Shown here one piece after another: positions 7,156 to 16,271 of a stretch of DNA of 64,000 nucleotides (positions are counted from its first letter, which is position 1; each line of letters begins with the position of its first letter). The notes beneath the pieces are model-generated. The model saw only the letters and a list, made by a program, of their open reading frames with translations, made no database searches and was not told where the DNA came from. Both the position numbers and the translations under genes were made by a program. This stretch comes from Saccharothrix tamanrassetensis (GTDB taxonomy: Bacteria > Actinomycetota > Actinomycetes > Mycobacteriales > Pseudonocardiaceae), in NCBI RefSeq assembly GCF_014203665.1, contig NZ_JACHJN010000008.1:62001-126000 (forward strand), read 5' to 3'.

Positions 7156-9474
7156 GTGACCACTCTCCTGGGACGGTTCAAGCAGCGGCTGCGCCGGTTC
7201 GCGCAGAAGCCCGGCTCCGCCGACCTCACGCCGTACCGCAAGCTGCTCGACGAGGTGAACGAGCAGGCGGACCGCGTGAGCGCGCTCAGCGACGCGGAAC
7301 TCACCGAAGCGGCGGCGAAACTCCGGGAGAAGTCCGACTTCGGGCGTCCCGAACTGGTGGAGGTGTGCGCCCTGGGCCGCGAGGCCGCCGACCGCGCGCT
7401 CGGCCTGCGGCCGTTCGACGTGCAGATCCTCGGCGCGCTCGGCCTGCTCGAAGGCCACGTCGTGGAGATGGCCACCGGTGAGGGCAAGACGCTGTCCGGC
7501 GCGATCGCCGCCGCCGGCTTCGCACTGCGCGGCGACCACGTGCACGTGGTGTCGGTCAACGACTACCTCGCCCAGCGCGACGCCGAGTGGATGGGCCCGC
7601 TCTACGAACTGCTCGGCGTGTCCGTCGGCTGGCTCAGCCAGAGCAGCAAGCCCGAGGAGCGCCGCGCCGCGTACGAAGCCGAGGTCACCTACGCGTCGGT
7701 GTCCGAACTCGGGTTCGACGTGCTGCGCGACCGCCTCGCCGTCGACGAGGACGACCGCATCGTCCCGGCGCCGCGGGTGGCCCTGGTCGACGAGGCCGAC
7801 TCGGTGCTCGTCGACGAAGCCCGCGTGCCGCTCGTCCTGGCGGGTTCCACCGCCGGTCCCGCCGTCGACCCGGCACTCGCCGACCTGGTCAAGCGGCTGC
7901 GCCGGGACCTGCACTTCGAGGTGGACGACGAGGAGCGCAACGTCTACCTCACCGGGGCGGGTTCCGAGCTGGTCGAACGCACCCTCGGCGGCATCGACCT
8001 GTACTCCGACGAACACGTCTCGACCACGCTGAGCAAGGTCAACGTGGCCCTGCACGCCCAGGTCCTGCTGCACCGCGACGTCGACTACATCGTCCGCGAC
8101 GGCAAGGTCCACCTGATCAACGACACCCGCGGTCGCATCGCGAAGCTCCAGCGCTGGCCGGACGGCCTCCAGGCCGCGGTGGAGGCGAAGGAGGCCGTGC
8201 AGACCACGGACTCCGGCGAGGTGCTGGACTCCATCACCGTCCAGGCGCTGCTCAGCCGCTACCCGACGGTGTGCGGCATGACCGGTACCGCGGTGGCCGT
8301 CGCCGAGCAGCTGCGCGACTTCTACCAGCTCGAAGTCCTGGTGATCCCGTCGAACGTGGAGTGCGTCCGCGAAGACGAGGCCCCCCGCCTCTACACGACG
8401 CTGGAGCTGAAGGAAGCCGCCATCGTCAGGGAGATCAAGGAAGTCCACGAGACCGGCCGCCCGATCCTGGTCGGCACCCTCGACGTGGCCGAGTCCGAGC
8501 GGCTGTCCCGCAAGCTCGCCGAAGCCGGCCTGGACTGCGTCGTGCTCAACGCGAAGAACGACGCCGAGGAAGCCGCCATCATCGCCGACGCGGGCTCGTA
8601 CCAGCGGGTCACGGTGTCCACCCAGATGGCAGGCCGCGGCACCGACATCCGCCTGGGCGGCCACGACTCCACCGACCGCGAACGCATCGCCGAACTCGGC
8701 GGCCTGTACGTCATCGGCACCGGCCGGCACTCGTCGTCCCGCCTGGACGACCAGCTGCGAGGCCGCGCGGGCCGGCAGGGCGACCCCGGCGGCTCGGTGT
8801 TCTTCTCGTCGCTGCAGGACGACCTGGTGACGCAGTACGTCCCGGACCACGACGAGCCCGCCGAGGTGGACGACGACGGTCGCGTGACGGACGCCGGGAC
8901 GTTGCACACGGTCGAACACGCGCAGCGCGTGGCCGAGGGCGTGCACCTGGAGATCCACCGCAACACGTGGCGGTACAACAAGCTCATCGAGCACCAGCGC
9001 ACCCTGATGCTGGAGCACCGGGACAAGCTCCTGCTGACCGACGCGGCGTGGGAGGAACTGGCCAAGCGCCGTCCGGAACGTGCCGAGGAACTGGCGGGCC
9101 TCCCGTCCGAGGTCCGGGTGAAGGCCGCCCGACTGATCGCCCTGCACCACCTGGACCAGCGGTGGAGCGACCACCTGACGTTCCTGACGGACCTGCGCGA
9201 GGGCATCCACCTGAGGGCGCTGGCCCGGCAGAACCCGCTGGACGAGTTCCACCGCGAGGCGATCCCGGCGTACCACAAGATCGTGGCGGACGCGTGGGAC
9301 GAGGCGGAGGAGACGTTCGCGAAGGTCGAGATCGACGAGGAAGGCGCGCACCTGGCCGAGGCGGGCATCCAACGCCCGAACACGACCTGGACCTACCTCG
9401 TCAACGACAACCCGTTCTCGTCCGGTCTCGAGGAGACCTTCAAGGGTCTTGTCAAACTGGTCCGCCGCCGCTGA
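7156..9474 (+). CDS. secA2: Accessory protein-translocation ATPase SecA2
   Basis: This 772-aa DEAD-type motor ATPase has SecA features in order: FDVQILGALGLLEG, Walker A ATGEGKT at 106-112, VVSVNDYLAQRD, the DEAD box in ALVDEADSVLVDEAR near residue 213, a CGMTGTA cross-link segment, and TQMAGRGTDIRLGG followed by QLRGRAGRQGD. It is shorter than housekeeping SecA1 (about 930-950 aa) and lacks the C-terminal zinc-binding cysteines. Both are typical of mycobacterial-type SecA2, which exports a subset of proteins through SecYEG. Translation starts at a GTG with a weak Shine-Dalgarno. It appears monocistronic. Confidence 0.93.
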   Translation: MTTLLGRFKQRLRRFAQKPGSADLTPYRKLLDEVNEQADRVSALSDAELTEAAAKLREKSDFGRPELVEVCALGREAADRALGLRPFDVQILGALGLLEGHVVEMATGEGKTLSGAIAAAGFALRGDHVHVVSVNDYLAQRDAEWMGPLYELLGVSVGWLSQSSKPEERRAAYEAEVTYASVSELGFDVLRDRLAVDEDDRIVPAPRVALVDEADSVLVDEARVPLVLAGSTAGPAVDPALADLVKRLRRDLHFEVDDEERNVYLTGAGSELVERTLGGIDLYSDEHVSTTLSKVNVALHAQVLLHRDVDYIVRDGKVHLINDTRGRIAKLQRWPDGLQAAVEAKEAVQTTDSGEVLDSITVQALLSRYPTVCGMTGTAVAVAEQLRDFYQLEVLVIPSNVECVREDEAPRLYTTLELKEAAIVREIKEVHETGRPILVGTLDVAESERLSRKLAEAGLDCVVLNAKNDAEEAAIIADAGSYQRVTVSTQMAGRGTDIRLGGHDSTDRERIAELGGLYVIGTGRHSSSRLDDQLRGRAGRQGDPGGSVFFSSLQDDLVTQYVPDHDEPAEVDDDGRVTDAGTLHTVEHAQRVAEGVHLEIHRNTWRYNKLIEHQRTLMLEHRDKLLLTDAAWEELAKRRPERAEELAGLPSEVRVKAARLIALHHLDQRWSDHLTFLTDLREGIHLRALARQNPLDEFHREAIPAYHKIVADAWDEAEETFAKVEIDEEGAHLAEAGIQRPNTTWTYLVNDNPFSSGLEETFKGLVKLVRRR

Positions 9475-9757
9475 TCTTCGCCTGCGGTAACCTGTTGCTC
9501 CGACCTGCGGAAACGCCCCGGCCTCGGTCACTCGATCGGGCGAACTAGCCGAAGATCGAGGCCTTCCGGGCACTTCCGACTTACCGATTTCGTTGCCGGG
9601 TGAGAAGGAGGCGGCGCGGCGGGGAGGGTGCAGGCGGAACGCGGGCAGGCGACGGATCGAAGCGGACGGACGGCAGCGGCGGACGCTGCGGCAGACAGAC
9701 GGCACGCGCCACAGGTCGCAGGCCGCAGGTCGCAGGCCACAGGCCACAGGCCCAAGA

Positions 9758-9790
9758 GGACAGACCAAAGCGGACAGACCAAAGCGGACA
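9758..9790. repeat. 14-bp tandem repeat
   Basis: The unit GGACAGACCAAAGC occurs twice exactly (9758-9771 and 9772-9785) and begins a third time. Confidence 0.75.
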
Positions 9791-10093
9791 CGCTCCACCA
9801 CCGCGACCCGAGGACAAGCCATGGTCGCCCGAGGGTCGGTGGGGCCACGCGGTCACGCGTGGTGACGCAGGCACGGCTGGCTCCGCAGGGCGGATCAAGT
9901 CGGAAGGCGCTGACCGCTAGAGGCAGCAGCGCCGGTCGGAGCGATGCCGAACTGTCCACATCGAACTCGTCTGACGCCCGACGTGACCACCGGTGGAGCG
10001 GTTTCCGGGAGCCTCCACATGAGTCACCACTTCGGCTCGCAACGCGTTGCGCCCCAGCCAGGACCGGCACGTCCGTCCTCGGTGGCCACCGCC

Positions 10094-10160
10094 CACGCCG
10101 GGCTGTCGGGCACGCCGGGCTGTCGGGCACGCCGGGCTGTCGGGCACGCCGGGCTGTCGG
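10094..10160. repeat. 17-bp tandem repeat, four copies
   Basis: The unit CACGCCGGGCTGTCGGG is repeated at 10094, 10111, 10128 and 10145. The first three copies are identical and the fourth is complete except for its last base. Confidence 0.85.
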
Positions 10161-10444
10161 ACAGGCGGCGGACGATTCGCCAGTGGATGTGTCGCCAGTG
10201 GAGGCGTGGACGTCGGACTGGTGGCCAGCGGACAGCGGAGTCGCGAGTGGGCGCGTGGCCGGCGGCAGGGGTTGGCGAGCGGTGAGTAGTGGCGGTGAGC
10301 AGGCGAGCGGCGGGCAGGCGGCGTCGGGCAGGTGGCGGCGGGCAGGCGAGCAGGCGAGCGAGCGGCCCGCGCAGCTAGGCGAGCGACGGCTCGCCATGTG
10401 TCCGCCATCACAAAGCGACGCCGGCACCTAGCGTTCGTCCACAG

Positions 10445-10470
10445 GGAACCGATCCACCGGCTGAGGCGTC
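10445..10470 (+). promoter_or_regulatory. Predicted ECF-sigma promoter of spo0M
   Basis: GGAAC at 10445-10449 and CGTC at 10467-10470 are separated by 17 nt, matching the extracytoplasmic-stress sigma pattern of actinobacteria. It lies 57 nt before the spo0M start. Spo0M and the following GlsB protein are both stress-linked families, which fits. Confidence 0.45.
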
Positions 10471-10526
10471 CTTGGGGCAACCGCAGCACCGGGACGTGAA
10501 CCGGACCGTCGTTTCAGGAGGCCACC

Positions 10527-11336
10527 GTGGTGTTCAAGAGGATGTTGCGCGCGTTCGGGGTCGGTGGTCCCTCGGTGGACACCGTGCTGGCCAACCCCAA
10601 CGTCCGCCCCGGCGAGCTGCTCACCGGCGAAGTGCGCATCGCCGGCGGCGACCACCCCGCCGACATCGACCAGGTCAAGTTGTCCCTGGTCACCCGGGTG
10701 GAGGTGGAGAGCGGCGACAACGAGCACAACCGCAACGTCGAGTTCGCCCGCATCGTGGTGGGCCAGCGCCTCCAGGTCGGCCCCGGTCAGCAGTTGTCCC
10801 TGCCGTTCCAGTTCCCCGTTCCGCTGGAGACACCGCTGACCGTCGTGCACGGCACCCCGCTGCGCGGCATGACGATGGGCCTGCGCACCGAGCTGGAAGT
10901 GCGCGGCGCGGCCGACCCCGGCGACCTGGACCCGGTGGCCGTGCACCCGATCCGCTCCCAGGAGCACGTGCTCAACGCGTTCGGCGCCCTGGGCTTCCGG
11001 TTCACCCGAGCGGACTCCGAGCAGGGGCGCATCCACGGCGTTCCCCAGCAGCTGCCGTTCTACCAGGAGATCGAGTTCCTCCCGCCGCAGCAGTTCCTGG
11101 GCAAGATCAGCCAGCTCGAACTGACCTTCGTCACCGACCCGCACCACCTGTACGTGGTGCTGGAGGCGGACCGCCGGGGTGGGTTGTTCCGGCAGGGCGG
11201 TGACACGTTCGGGCACTTCGCCATGTCCCACGATGAGGTGATCCGCACGGACTGGGCGGCCATCCTCCACCAGTGGATGGACCAGGCGGCCGGACGGCGA
11301 TCTTCGCACGGCCACGGCCTGCTCGGGGGGCACTGA
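10527..11336 (+). CDS. Spo0M-family sporulation/stress protein
   Basis: A 269-aa protein of the Spo0M (arrestin-like) family. Blocks include TVLANPNVRPGELLTGEV, LSLVTRVEVESGD, LPFQFPVPLETP and HPIRSQEHVLNAFGALGFRF, followed by FLPPQQFLGKISQLELTF. In Bacillus Spo0M modulates sporulation and cytokinesis; in actinobacteria its role is less clear. The GTG start follows a strong AGGAGG. The protein ends early: the frame stays open after the TGA at 11334 and reads a typical Gly/His-rich Spo0M tail (next entry). This points to a recent nonsense change. Confidence 0.88.
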   Translation: MVFKRMLRAFGVGGPSVDTVLANPNVRPGELLTGEVRIAGGDHPADIDQVKLSLVTRVEVESGDNEHNRNVEFARIVVGQRLQVGPGQQLSLPFQFPVPLETPLTVVHGTPLRGMTMGLRTELEVRGAADPGDLDPVAVHPIRSQEHVLNAFGALGFRFTRADSEQGRIHGVPQQLPFYQEIEFLPPQQFLGKISQLELTFVTDPHHLYVVLEADRRGGLFRQGGDTFGHFAMSHDEVIRTDWAAILHQWMDQAAGRRSSHGHGLLGGH

Positions 11337-11501
11337 AAGGGTCACCCGGATGCCCGCCGCGGGGGTCACCACGGTGGGGGAATCGGCGCCGGCGGCATCG
11401 TCGTCGGCGCTGCGGCCGGCGTGTTCGGTGGGATGATGGTCGCCGAGGCCCTCGACGAGTTCGGGGACTTCTTCGAAGGCGACCAACCCGCAGGAGGCAT
11501 C
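11337..11501 (+). pseudogene. Detached C-terminal tail of Spo0M
   Basis: In the same frame as spo0M, directly after its TGA, the sequence reads RRGGHHGGGIGAGGIVVGAA, then AGVFGGMMVAEALDEFGDFF and EGDQ. This is the Gly/His-rich low-complexity segment and hydrophobic/acidic end usual for actinobacterial Spo0M proteins, with good third-position bias. No further stop occurs before the GlsB gene, which continues in the same frame. A single-base change of CGA or GGA to TGA would explain it. Confidence 0.55.
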
Positions 11502-11774
11502 GTGGGCATCGGCGGCGTGATCAGCGCTTTGATCGTGGGTCTCATCATCGGGTTCCTCGGCAAGCTCGTCGCACCGGGCAAGCAGGCCATCCCCGTCTGG
11601 CTGACCATCGCGGTCGGCATCGTGGCGGCCTTCCTGGGCACGTTCGTGGCCAGGGCGCTCGGCGTGGAGGACACCAAGGGCATCGACTGGATCGAGATCA
11701 TCATCCAGGTGGTGATCGCAGCTGTGGGTGTCAGCCTGGTAGCGGGCTTCTGGAGCAAGAAACAGGTCCGGTAG
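11502..11774 (+). CDS. GlsB/YeaQ/YmgE family stress-response membrane protein
   Basis: A 90-aa integral membrane protein read from the GTG at 11502. A perfect AGGAGG at 11492-11497 decides this start. It has three hydrophobic segments (ISALIVGLIIGFLGKLVAPG, PVWLTIAVGIVAAFLGTFVA and IEIIIQVVIAAVGVSLVAGF) and the family motif GLIIGFLGKLVAPGK. The family (transglycosylase-associated proteins) is induced by general stress, with no proven enzymatic activity. It lies in frame behind spo0M, and a shared transcript is likely. Confidence 0.88.
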   Translation: MGIGGVISALIVGLIIGFLGKLVAPGKQAIPVWLTIAVGIVAAFLGTFVARALGVEDTKGIDWIEIIIQVVIAAVGVSLVAGFWSKKQVR

Positions 11775-11785
11775 CGGCACCGCCT

Positions 11786-11824
11786 CCGAAGGGCCTTTCG
11801 GCGAAACGCTGGAAGGCCCTTCGG
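11786..11824 (+). terminator. Hairpin terminator after GlsB
   Basis: An inverted repeat CCGAAGGGCCTT / AAGGCCCTTCGG around a 15-nt centre, followed by TGTTT, lies 11 nt after the stop. Confidence 0.8.
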
Positions 11825-11873
11825 TGTTTCCCTATCCTGTCGGCGGGTTCCGCGCGGACAGGGGGGACGGGCC

Positions 11874-14800
11874 GTGGTGGCAGATCCCTCGCGACTGCTG
11901 GCTGTCGAGGGCACGAGGGTGGTCGTGGTGGCCACCGCGCGGCACGTGAGCGGATCGCTGCTGCCGGACGTGCCCGCCGCCGAGTCCACCGCCCGCGACC
12001 TGGCCCGCGTCTACACCGAGCGGTGCGGGGTGGCGGAGAGCGGGCTGACCGTGCTGCTGGACCCGCCGGGGCCGCGCGAGCTGGGCGAACGGCTGCTCGC
12101 GGTGGCCGCCGAGGCGACCGAGGTGCTGGTGGTGCACTTCGTCGGGCACGGCGTGGTCGGCCCGGACAACGAGCTGTACCTGGCGACGCACGCCACCGAC
12201 GACCCGGCACGGGGCCTGGTGCACCACCGGGCGCTGCGCTACGCCGAACTGCGGGACGTGGTGGAGCGCTGCCCGGCGCGGTCGGTGCTGATGGTGCTGG
12301 ACTGCTGCTTCTCCGGCCGCGCGGGCGGTGTGGACCCGGCGCGCCGGACGCTGGCCGAGTCCGTGCGGGACGGCGTCTACCAGCTGGCGTCGGCGGGCGC
12401 GGACGAGACGGCGTGGGCCCCGGTGGGCAGCCCGCACACCGCGTTCTCCGGCGAGCTGATCCGGTTGCTCGACGAGGGTGACCCGTTCGGGCCGCGCTCG
12501 CTGACCCTGGACCACGTCTTCGAGGAGCTGTCCAGCAGGCTCACCGAGCGCGGCTACCCGCGCCCCCTGCGGTACGCGACGGGTCGTGCGCCGCAGTGGC
12601 GGATCGCGGACAACCCCGCGTGGCGCGCGCCCCGGACGCCTGCCGGGCCGCCCGCCGGGCCGGACTCGCCGACCACCGGCGACCGGCCGCCGTACCGGGG
12701 CCTGGCCTACTTCCGGCGGGAGGACGCCGAGTTCTTCTTCGGCCGCGACGAGCTGTCCCGCGACCTGGTGGAACGGCTCGGCGACGACGGCCCGCTGCTG
12801 GTGCTCGGGCCGTCCGGGGCGGGCAAGTCGTCGGTGCTGCGCGCGGGCCTGGCGGCCTCGGTGGAACGGCTGCCCGGCTGGGCGTGCCGGGTGGTGACGC
12901 CGGGCCCGGACCCGTTCGGGCCGTTGGCGCTGTGGCTGGCCCAACGCGGCCGGACCCCGGTCGGCGAGCTGCGGAAGGCGCTGCGGGACAACCCGGACGA
13001 GCTGGCGGTGCGGCTGCGCGCCGAGGCGCGGGCGAGCGGTGAACGGGTCGTGCTGGTGGTGGACCAGTTCGAGGAGCTGTTCACCACCGTCACCGACGTG
13101 GACACCCGGCTCGCCTACGTGCGGGCGCTGGTCCGCGCGTCCGAGGCCAGGACGTCGGTGGTGCTGGGTGTGCGGGCCGGGTACTTCGGCCACTGCGCCC
13201 GCTACCCGGACCTGCTGCCCGCGCTGGGCCGGCCGGTGGTGGTCGCGCCGCTGACCGCGGCGCAGTTGCGCGAGGTGATCGCCGAACCCGCCCGCAAGGC
13301 CGGTCTGGAACTGGAACCCGGCCTGGTGGAACGGCTGCTGACGGACCTGGGCGACCGGCCGGGCGCGCTGCCGCTGCTGTCCCACGCGCTGCTCAAGACG
13401 TGGGAGAAACGGGAAGGGCGGCGGCTGACCCTCGCCGGCTACCAGCAGACCGGTGGCATCCAGCAGGCCGTGGCGCGCACCGCGGACGCCGTGTACGACT
13501 CGCTGGAGCCGGAGAGCCGTGACGTGGCGCGGAGGCTGCTGCTGCGGCTGGTGCGCATCGGCGACACCGACGACCTGCGCCGGCGGGTGCCGCAGTCCGA
13601 GCTGGTGCTCGACGAACGGGCCCGGTCGGTGCTGGACGCGTTCGTGCACGCCCGGCTGGTCAACGTCGACCAGGACGCGGCGGAGATCGCGCACGAGGCC
13701 CTGTTGCGGGCGTGGCCGAGGCTGCGCGGCTGGATCACCGCCGACCGGGCGGGGCTGCTGGTGCGCCAGCAGTTGGCCGAGGCGGCGGAGAACTGGCGGC
13801 GGCACGGCCACGACTCGGAGTTCCTGTACCGGAGCAACCGGCTGGCCGAGGTCAGCGCGTGGCAGCGGGAACGCCAGTCGCACGACCCGGTGGGCGAGGT
13901 CGAGTCGGCGTTCCTCGCGGCGAGTCGGCAGCGGCGGCGGGTGAAGTCCCGGCGCAAGCGCACGGCCGTGGCGGTGCTGGCGGTCATGCTGGTGCTGGCG
14001 GCGTCGGCGGCGGTGTACGCGACCGGGCAGCAGCGGGTGGCCGCCGAACAGCAGCGGGACGCCGAGTCCAGCCGCAACACGGCGCTGTCCCTGCTGATCG
14101 CCCGCACCTCGGCCGACGTCCGGCACACCGACCCGACGCTGGCCATGCAGCTGGGTGTCGCGGCCTACCGGACCGCGCGGACCGCCGACGCCCGCAGCGC
14201 GTTGCTGAGCTCGGTGACGATCCCGGCCCCGGCCGTGGTGACCGGGCACGCGAACGCGGTGGACGGCGCGGCGTTCGACGCGTCGAGCGGGGTGCTGGTG
14301 ACCGGGTCGGAGGACTTCGACGGCAAGCTGTGGGACGTCGAGTCCGACCGGCGTCACCCCCGGCTGCTGGGCACGTTGAGCGGGCACCGGGGCTACGTCT
14401 TCGACGTGGCGGTGAGCAGCCGGGGCGGGATCGCGGCCACCGCGTCCGGTGACCGGACCGCCCGGTTGTGGGACATCCGCGACCCGCGCGCGCCGAAGCC
14501 GATCGCCACCCTGGCCGAGCACACCGGGGCGGTGCGCGGGGTCGCGTTCAGCCCGGACGGGTCCTACGTGGCGACGGCCTCCGCCGACGGCACCGCGCGG
14601 CTGTGGGACGTGCGGACCGAAACCCCGCGTCCGGTGGCGGTGCTGCGGGGTCACACCGAGAACGTGCGCGGGGTGGCGTTCAGCGGGACGACGCTGGCCA
14701 CCACGTCCGCCGACCGGACGGTCAAGCTGTGGAACGTCGCCGAGCCGGCCGAGCCGGTGGAACTGTCCACTGTGGTCGGACACGGGGACGTGGTGCGGGT

Positions 14801-16199
14801 GGCCGCGTTCAGCCGGGAAGGCACGCTGATGGCGACCGCGTCCAACGACCGCACCGTGAAGCTCTGGGACGTGGCGGACCCGACCGGTCCGCGGCTGCGG
14901 GCGACGCTGACCGGGCACGGCGACACGGTGCGCGGCGTGGCGTTCAGCCGGGACGGCACGATCGTGGCGACGGCGTCCGGGGACAAGACCACCAAGTTGT
15001 GGGACATCCGCAACCCCGACCAGCCGGTGGTGGTGGCGAACCTCGCGGGCCACAGCAACGCGGTCAACGCGGTGGCGTTCGGGCGGGACGGGCGCACGCT
15101 GGCCACCGCGTCGGCGGACCGCACGGTGAAGCTGTGGGACGTCGGCGACCCGAGCCACCCGGCGACCCTGGTGCGGCCGTTGAGCGGCCACCAGGCCGCC
15201 GTGCGGGGCGTGGTGTTCAGCCCGGACCGCAAGACGCTGGCGACCACCTCCGAGGACGGCGTGGCGCGGCTGTGGGACGTGACCGTGGTCGGCCGCCCCG
15301 CGCCGCTGGGCGAACTGGTCGGGCACACCCGGATGGTCAACTCGGCGTCGTTCAGCCCGGACGGCCGGCTGCTGGTCACCGCGTCCGACGACCGCACGGC
15401 CCGGCTCTGGGACGTGGCGGACCGGACGAAGCCGGAGTTCCTCGGCGTGCTCGAAGGACACGCCGACACGGTGAAGGGCGCGGTGTTCAACCACGACGGC
15501 ACGATCGTGGTCACCGCCTCCGGGGACCGCACCGGGAAGCTGTGGAACGTGCGGTACCCGAGGCAGCCCCAGCCGCTGGGGGCGCTGGTCGACCACGACA
15601 ACTACCTGTACGCCTTGGCGATCAGCCCGGACGGCCGGACCGTGGCGACCGGGTCGGAGGACCGCACCGTGAAGCTGTGGGACGTCACGGACCCGCGCCG
15701 GCCCGTGCTGCGGTCCACCGTCGGCGGGTACGGCGCGCCGGTGCACGGGGTGGCGTTCAGCCCGGACGGGAACCTGTTGGCGTCCGTGTCGGCCGACCAG
15801 ACGGCGAAGCTGACCGACGTGTCCGACCCGGGCGACCCGGTCGAGTCGGCGACGTTGGAAGGCCACATCGCCCCGGTGTACGCGGTGGCGTTCGGGCCGG
15901 ACGGGAAGACGCTGGCCACCGCGTCGGACGACCGGACCGCGAAGATCTGGGACATCGCCGACACCCGCCGTCCCCGCGTCACGGCGACCCTCGCCGGGCA
16001 CGGCGGCACGGTGTCCGCGGTCGCGTTCGGCGAAGGCCTGCTCGCGACCGGCTCGTGGGACCGCACCGCGCAGCTGTGGCACACCGACGAGGAGGAGGTG
16101 GCCGGACTCGTCTGCGCCACGGTCAACACGAGGGTGACCGACCAGGAGTGGTCCCAGCTCCTCCCGGACGTGCCGCGCAGGGCTTCCTGCCCAGAATGA
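11874..16199 (+). CDS. Caspase-like peptidase / STAND NTPase / WD40 protein
   Basis: A 1441-aa multidomain protein. Residues 1-250 form a caspase-family (C14) peptidase with a His in HFVGHGVV (His92) and a Cys in LDCCFSG (Cys145). Residues 275-690 are a STAND NTPase with FFFGRDEL, Walker A GPSGAGKSS (312-320) and Walker B LVVDQFEEL (394-402). A single transmembrane helix sits near 697-716. From about 790 to the end are 14 WD40 repeats, enough for two seven-bladed propellers. Such proteins are thought to sense a trigger through the propellers, oligomerise through the NTPase and unleash the peptidase, causing cell death or dormancy. The next gene is its constant partner EACC1. Confidence 0.92.
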   Translation: MVADPSRLLAVEGTRVVVVATARHVSGSLLPDVPAAESTARDLARVYTERCGVAESGLTVLLDPPGPRELGERLLAVAAEATEVLVVHFVGHGVVGPDNELYLATHATDDPARGLVHHRALRYAELRDVVERCPARSVLMVLDCCFSGRAGGVDPARRTLAESVRDGVYQLASAGADETAWAPVGSPHTAFSGELIRLLDEGDPFGPRSLTLDHVFEELSSRLTERGYPRPLRYATGRAPQWRIADNPAWRAPRTPAGPPAGPDSPTTGDRPPYRGLAYFRREDAEFFFGRDELSRDLVERLGDDGPLLVLGPSGAGKSSVLRAGLAASVERLPGWACRVVTPGPDPFGPLALWLAQRGRTPVGELRKALRDNPDELAVRLRAEARASGERVVLVVDQFEELFTTVTDVDTRLAYVRALVRASEARTSVVLGVRAGYFGHCARYPDLLPALGRPVVVAPLTAAQLREVIAEPARKAGLELEPGLVERLLTDLGDRPGALPLLSHALLKTWEKREGRRLTLAGYQQTGGIQQAVARTADAVYDSLEPESRDVARRLLLRLVRIGDTDDLRRRVPQSELVLDERARSVLDAFVHARLVNVDQDAAEIAHEALLRAWPRLRGWITADRAGLLVRQQLAEAAENWRRHGHDSEFLYRSNRLAEVSAWQRERQSHDPVGEVESAFLAASRQRRRVKSRRKRTAVAVLAVMLVLAASAAVYATGQQRVAAEQQRDAESSRNTALSLLIARTSADVRHTDPTLAMQLGVAAYRTARTADARSALLSSVTIPAPAVVTGHANAVDGAAFDASSGVLVTGSEDFDGKLWDVESDRRHPRLLGTLSGHRGYVFDVAVSSRGGIAATASGDRTARLWDIRDPRAPKPIATLAEHTGAVRGVAFSPDGSYVATASADGTARLWDVRTETPRPVAVLRGHTENVRGVAFSGTTLATTSADRTVKLWNVAEPAEPVELSTVVGHGDVVRVAAFSREGTLMATASNDRTVKLWDVADPTGPRLRATLTGHGDTVRGVAFSRDGTIVATASGDKTTKLWDIRNPDQPVVVANLAGHSNAVNAVAFGRDGRTLATASADRTVKLWDVGDPSHPATLVRPLSGHQAAVRGVVFSPDRKTLATTSEDGVARLWDVTVVGRPAPLGELVGHTRMVNSASFSPDGRLLVTASDDRTARLWDVADRTKPEFLGVLEGHADTVKGAVFNHDGTIVVTASGDRTGKLWNVRYPRQPQPLGALVDHDNYLYALAISPDGRTVATGSEDRTVKLWDVTDPRRPVLRSTVGGYGAPVHGVAFSPDGNLLASVSADQTAKLTDVSDPGDPVESATLEGHIAPVYAVAFGPDGKTLATASDDRTAKIWDIADTRRPRVTATLAGHGGTVSAVAFGEGLLATGSWDRTAQLWHTDEEEVAGLVCATVNTRVTDQEWSQLLPDVPRRASCPE

Positions 16200-16271
16200 C
16201 GACGCCCCGGGTGAAGTTGCCCGGAGTGGAAGTGCCGCAGCACGCAAGTGCCCCGAACGAGAGGCGAACGC

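Larger units (their letters stand above)
9475..10526. other. 1-kb repeat-rich intergenic region between secA2 and spo0M
   Basis: Long open frames exist on both strands but are Arg/Pro/Ser/Gly-rich and look like by-products of high GC. The region is built largely of short direct repeats: CAGGCC-type runs near 9715-9750, a 14-bp unit at 9758-9790, four 17-bp copies at 10094-10160, and GGCGAGC runs at 10270-10380. Near its right end a probable ECF-type promoter serves spo0M. Confidence 0.7.

Noticed and set aside
7105..9822. 905-aa open frame opposite secA2
   Set aside because: It mirrors secA2 codons, is rich in Val/Arg/Gln/His as usual for antisense frames in high-GC genes, and has no domain.
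10094..10160. Possible CRISPR-like array
   Set aside because: The 17-bp units are directly adjacent without spacers, and no cas genes are in the window.
9528..10431. Long open frames on both strands between secA2 and spo0M
   Set aside because: Arg/Pro/Ser/Ala-rich, made of DNA repeats, without a ribosome site or plausible folding pattern.
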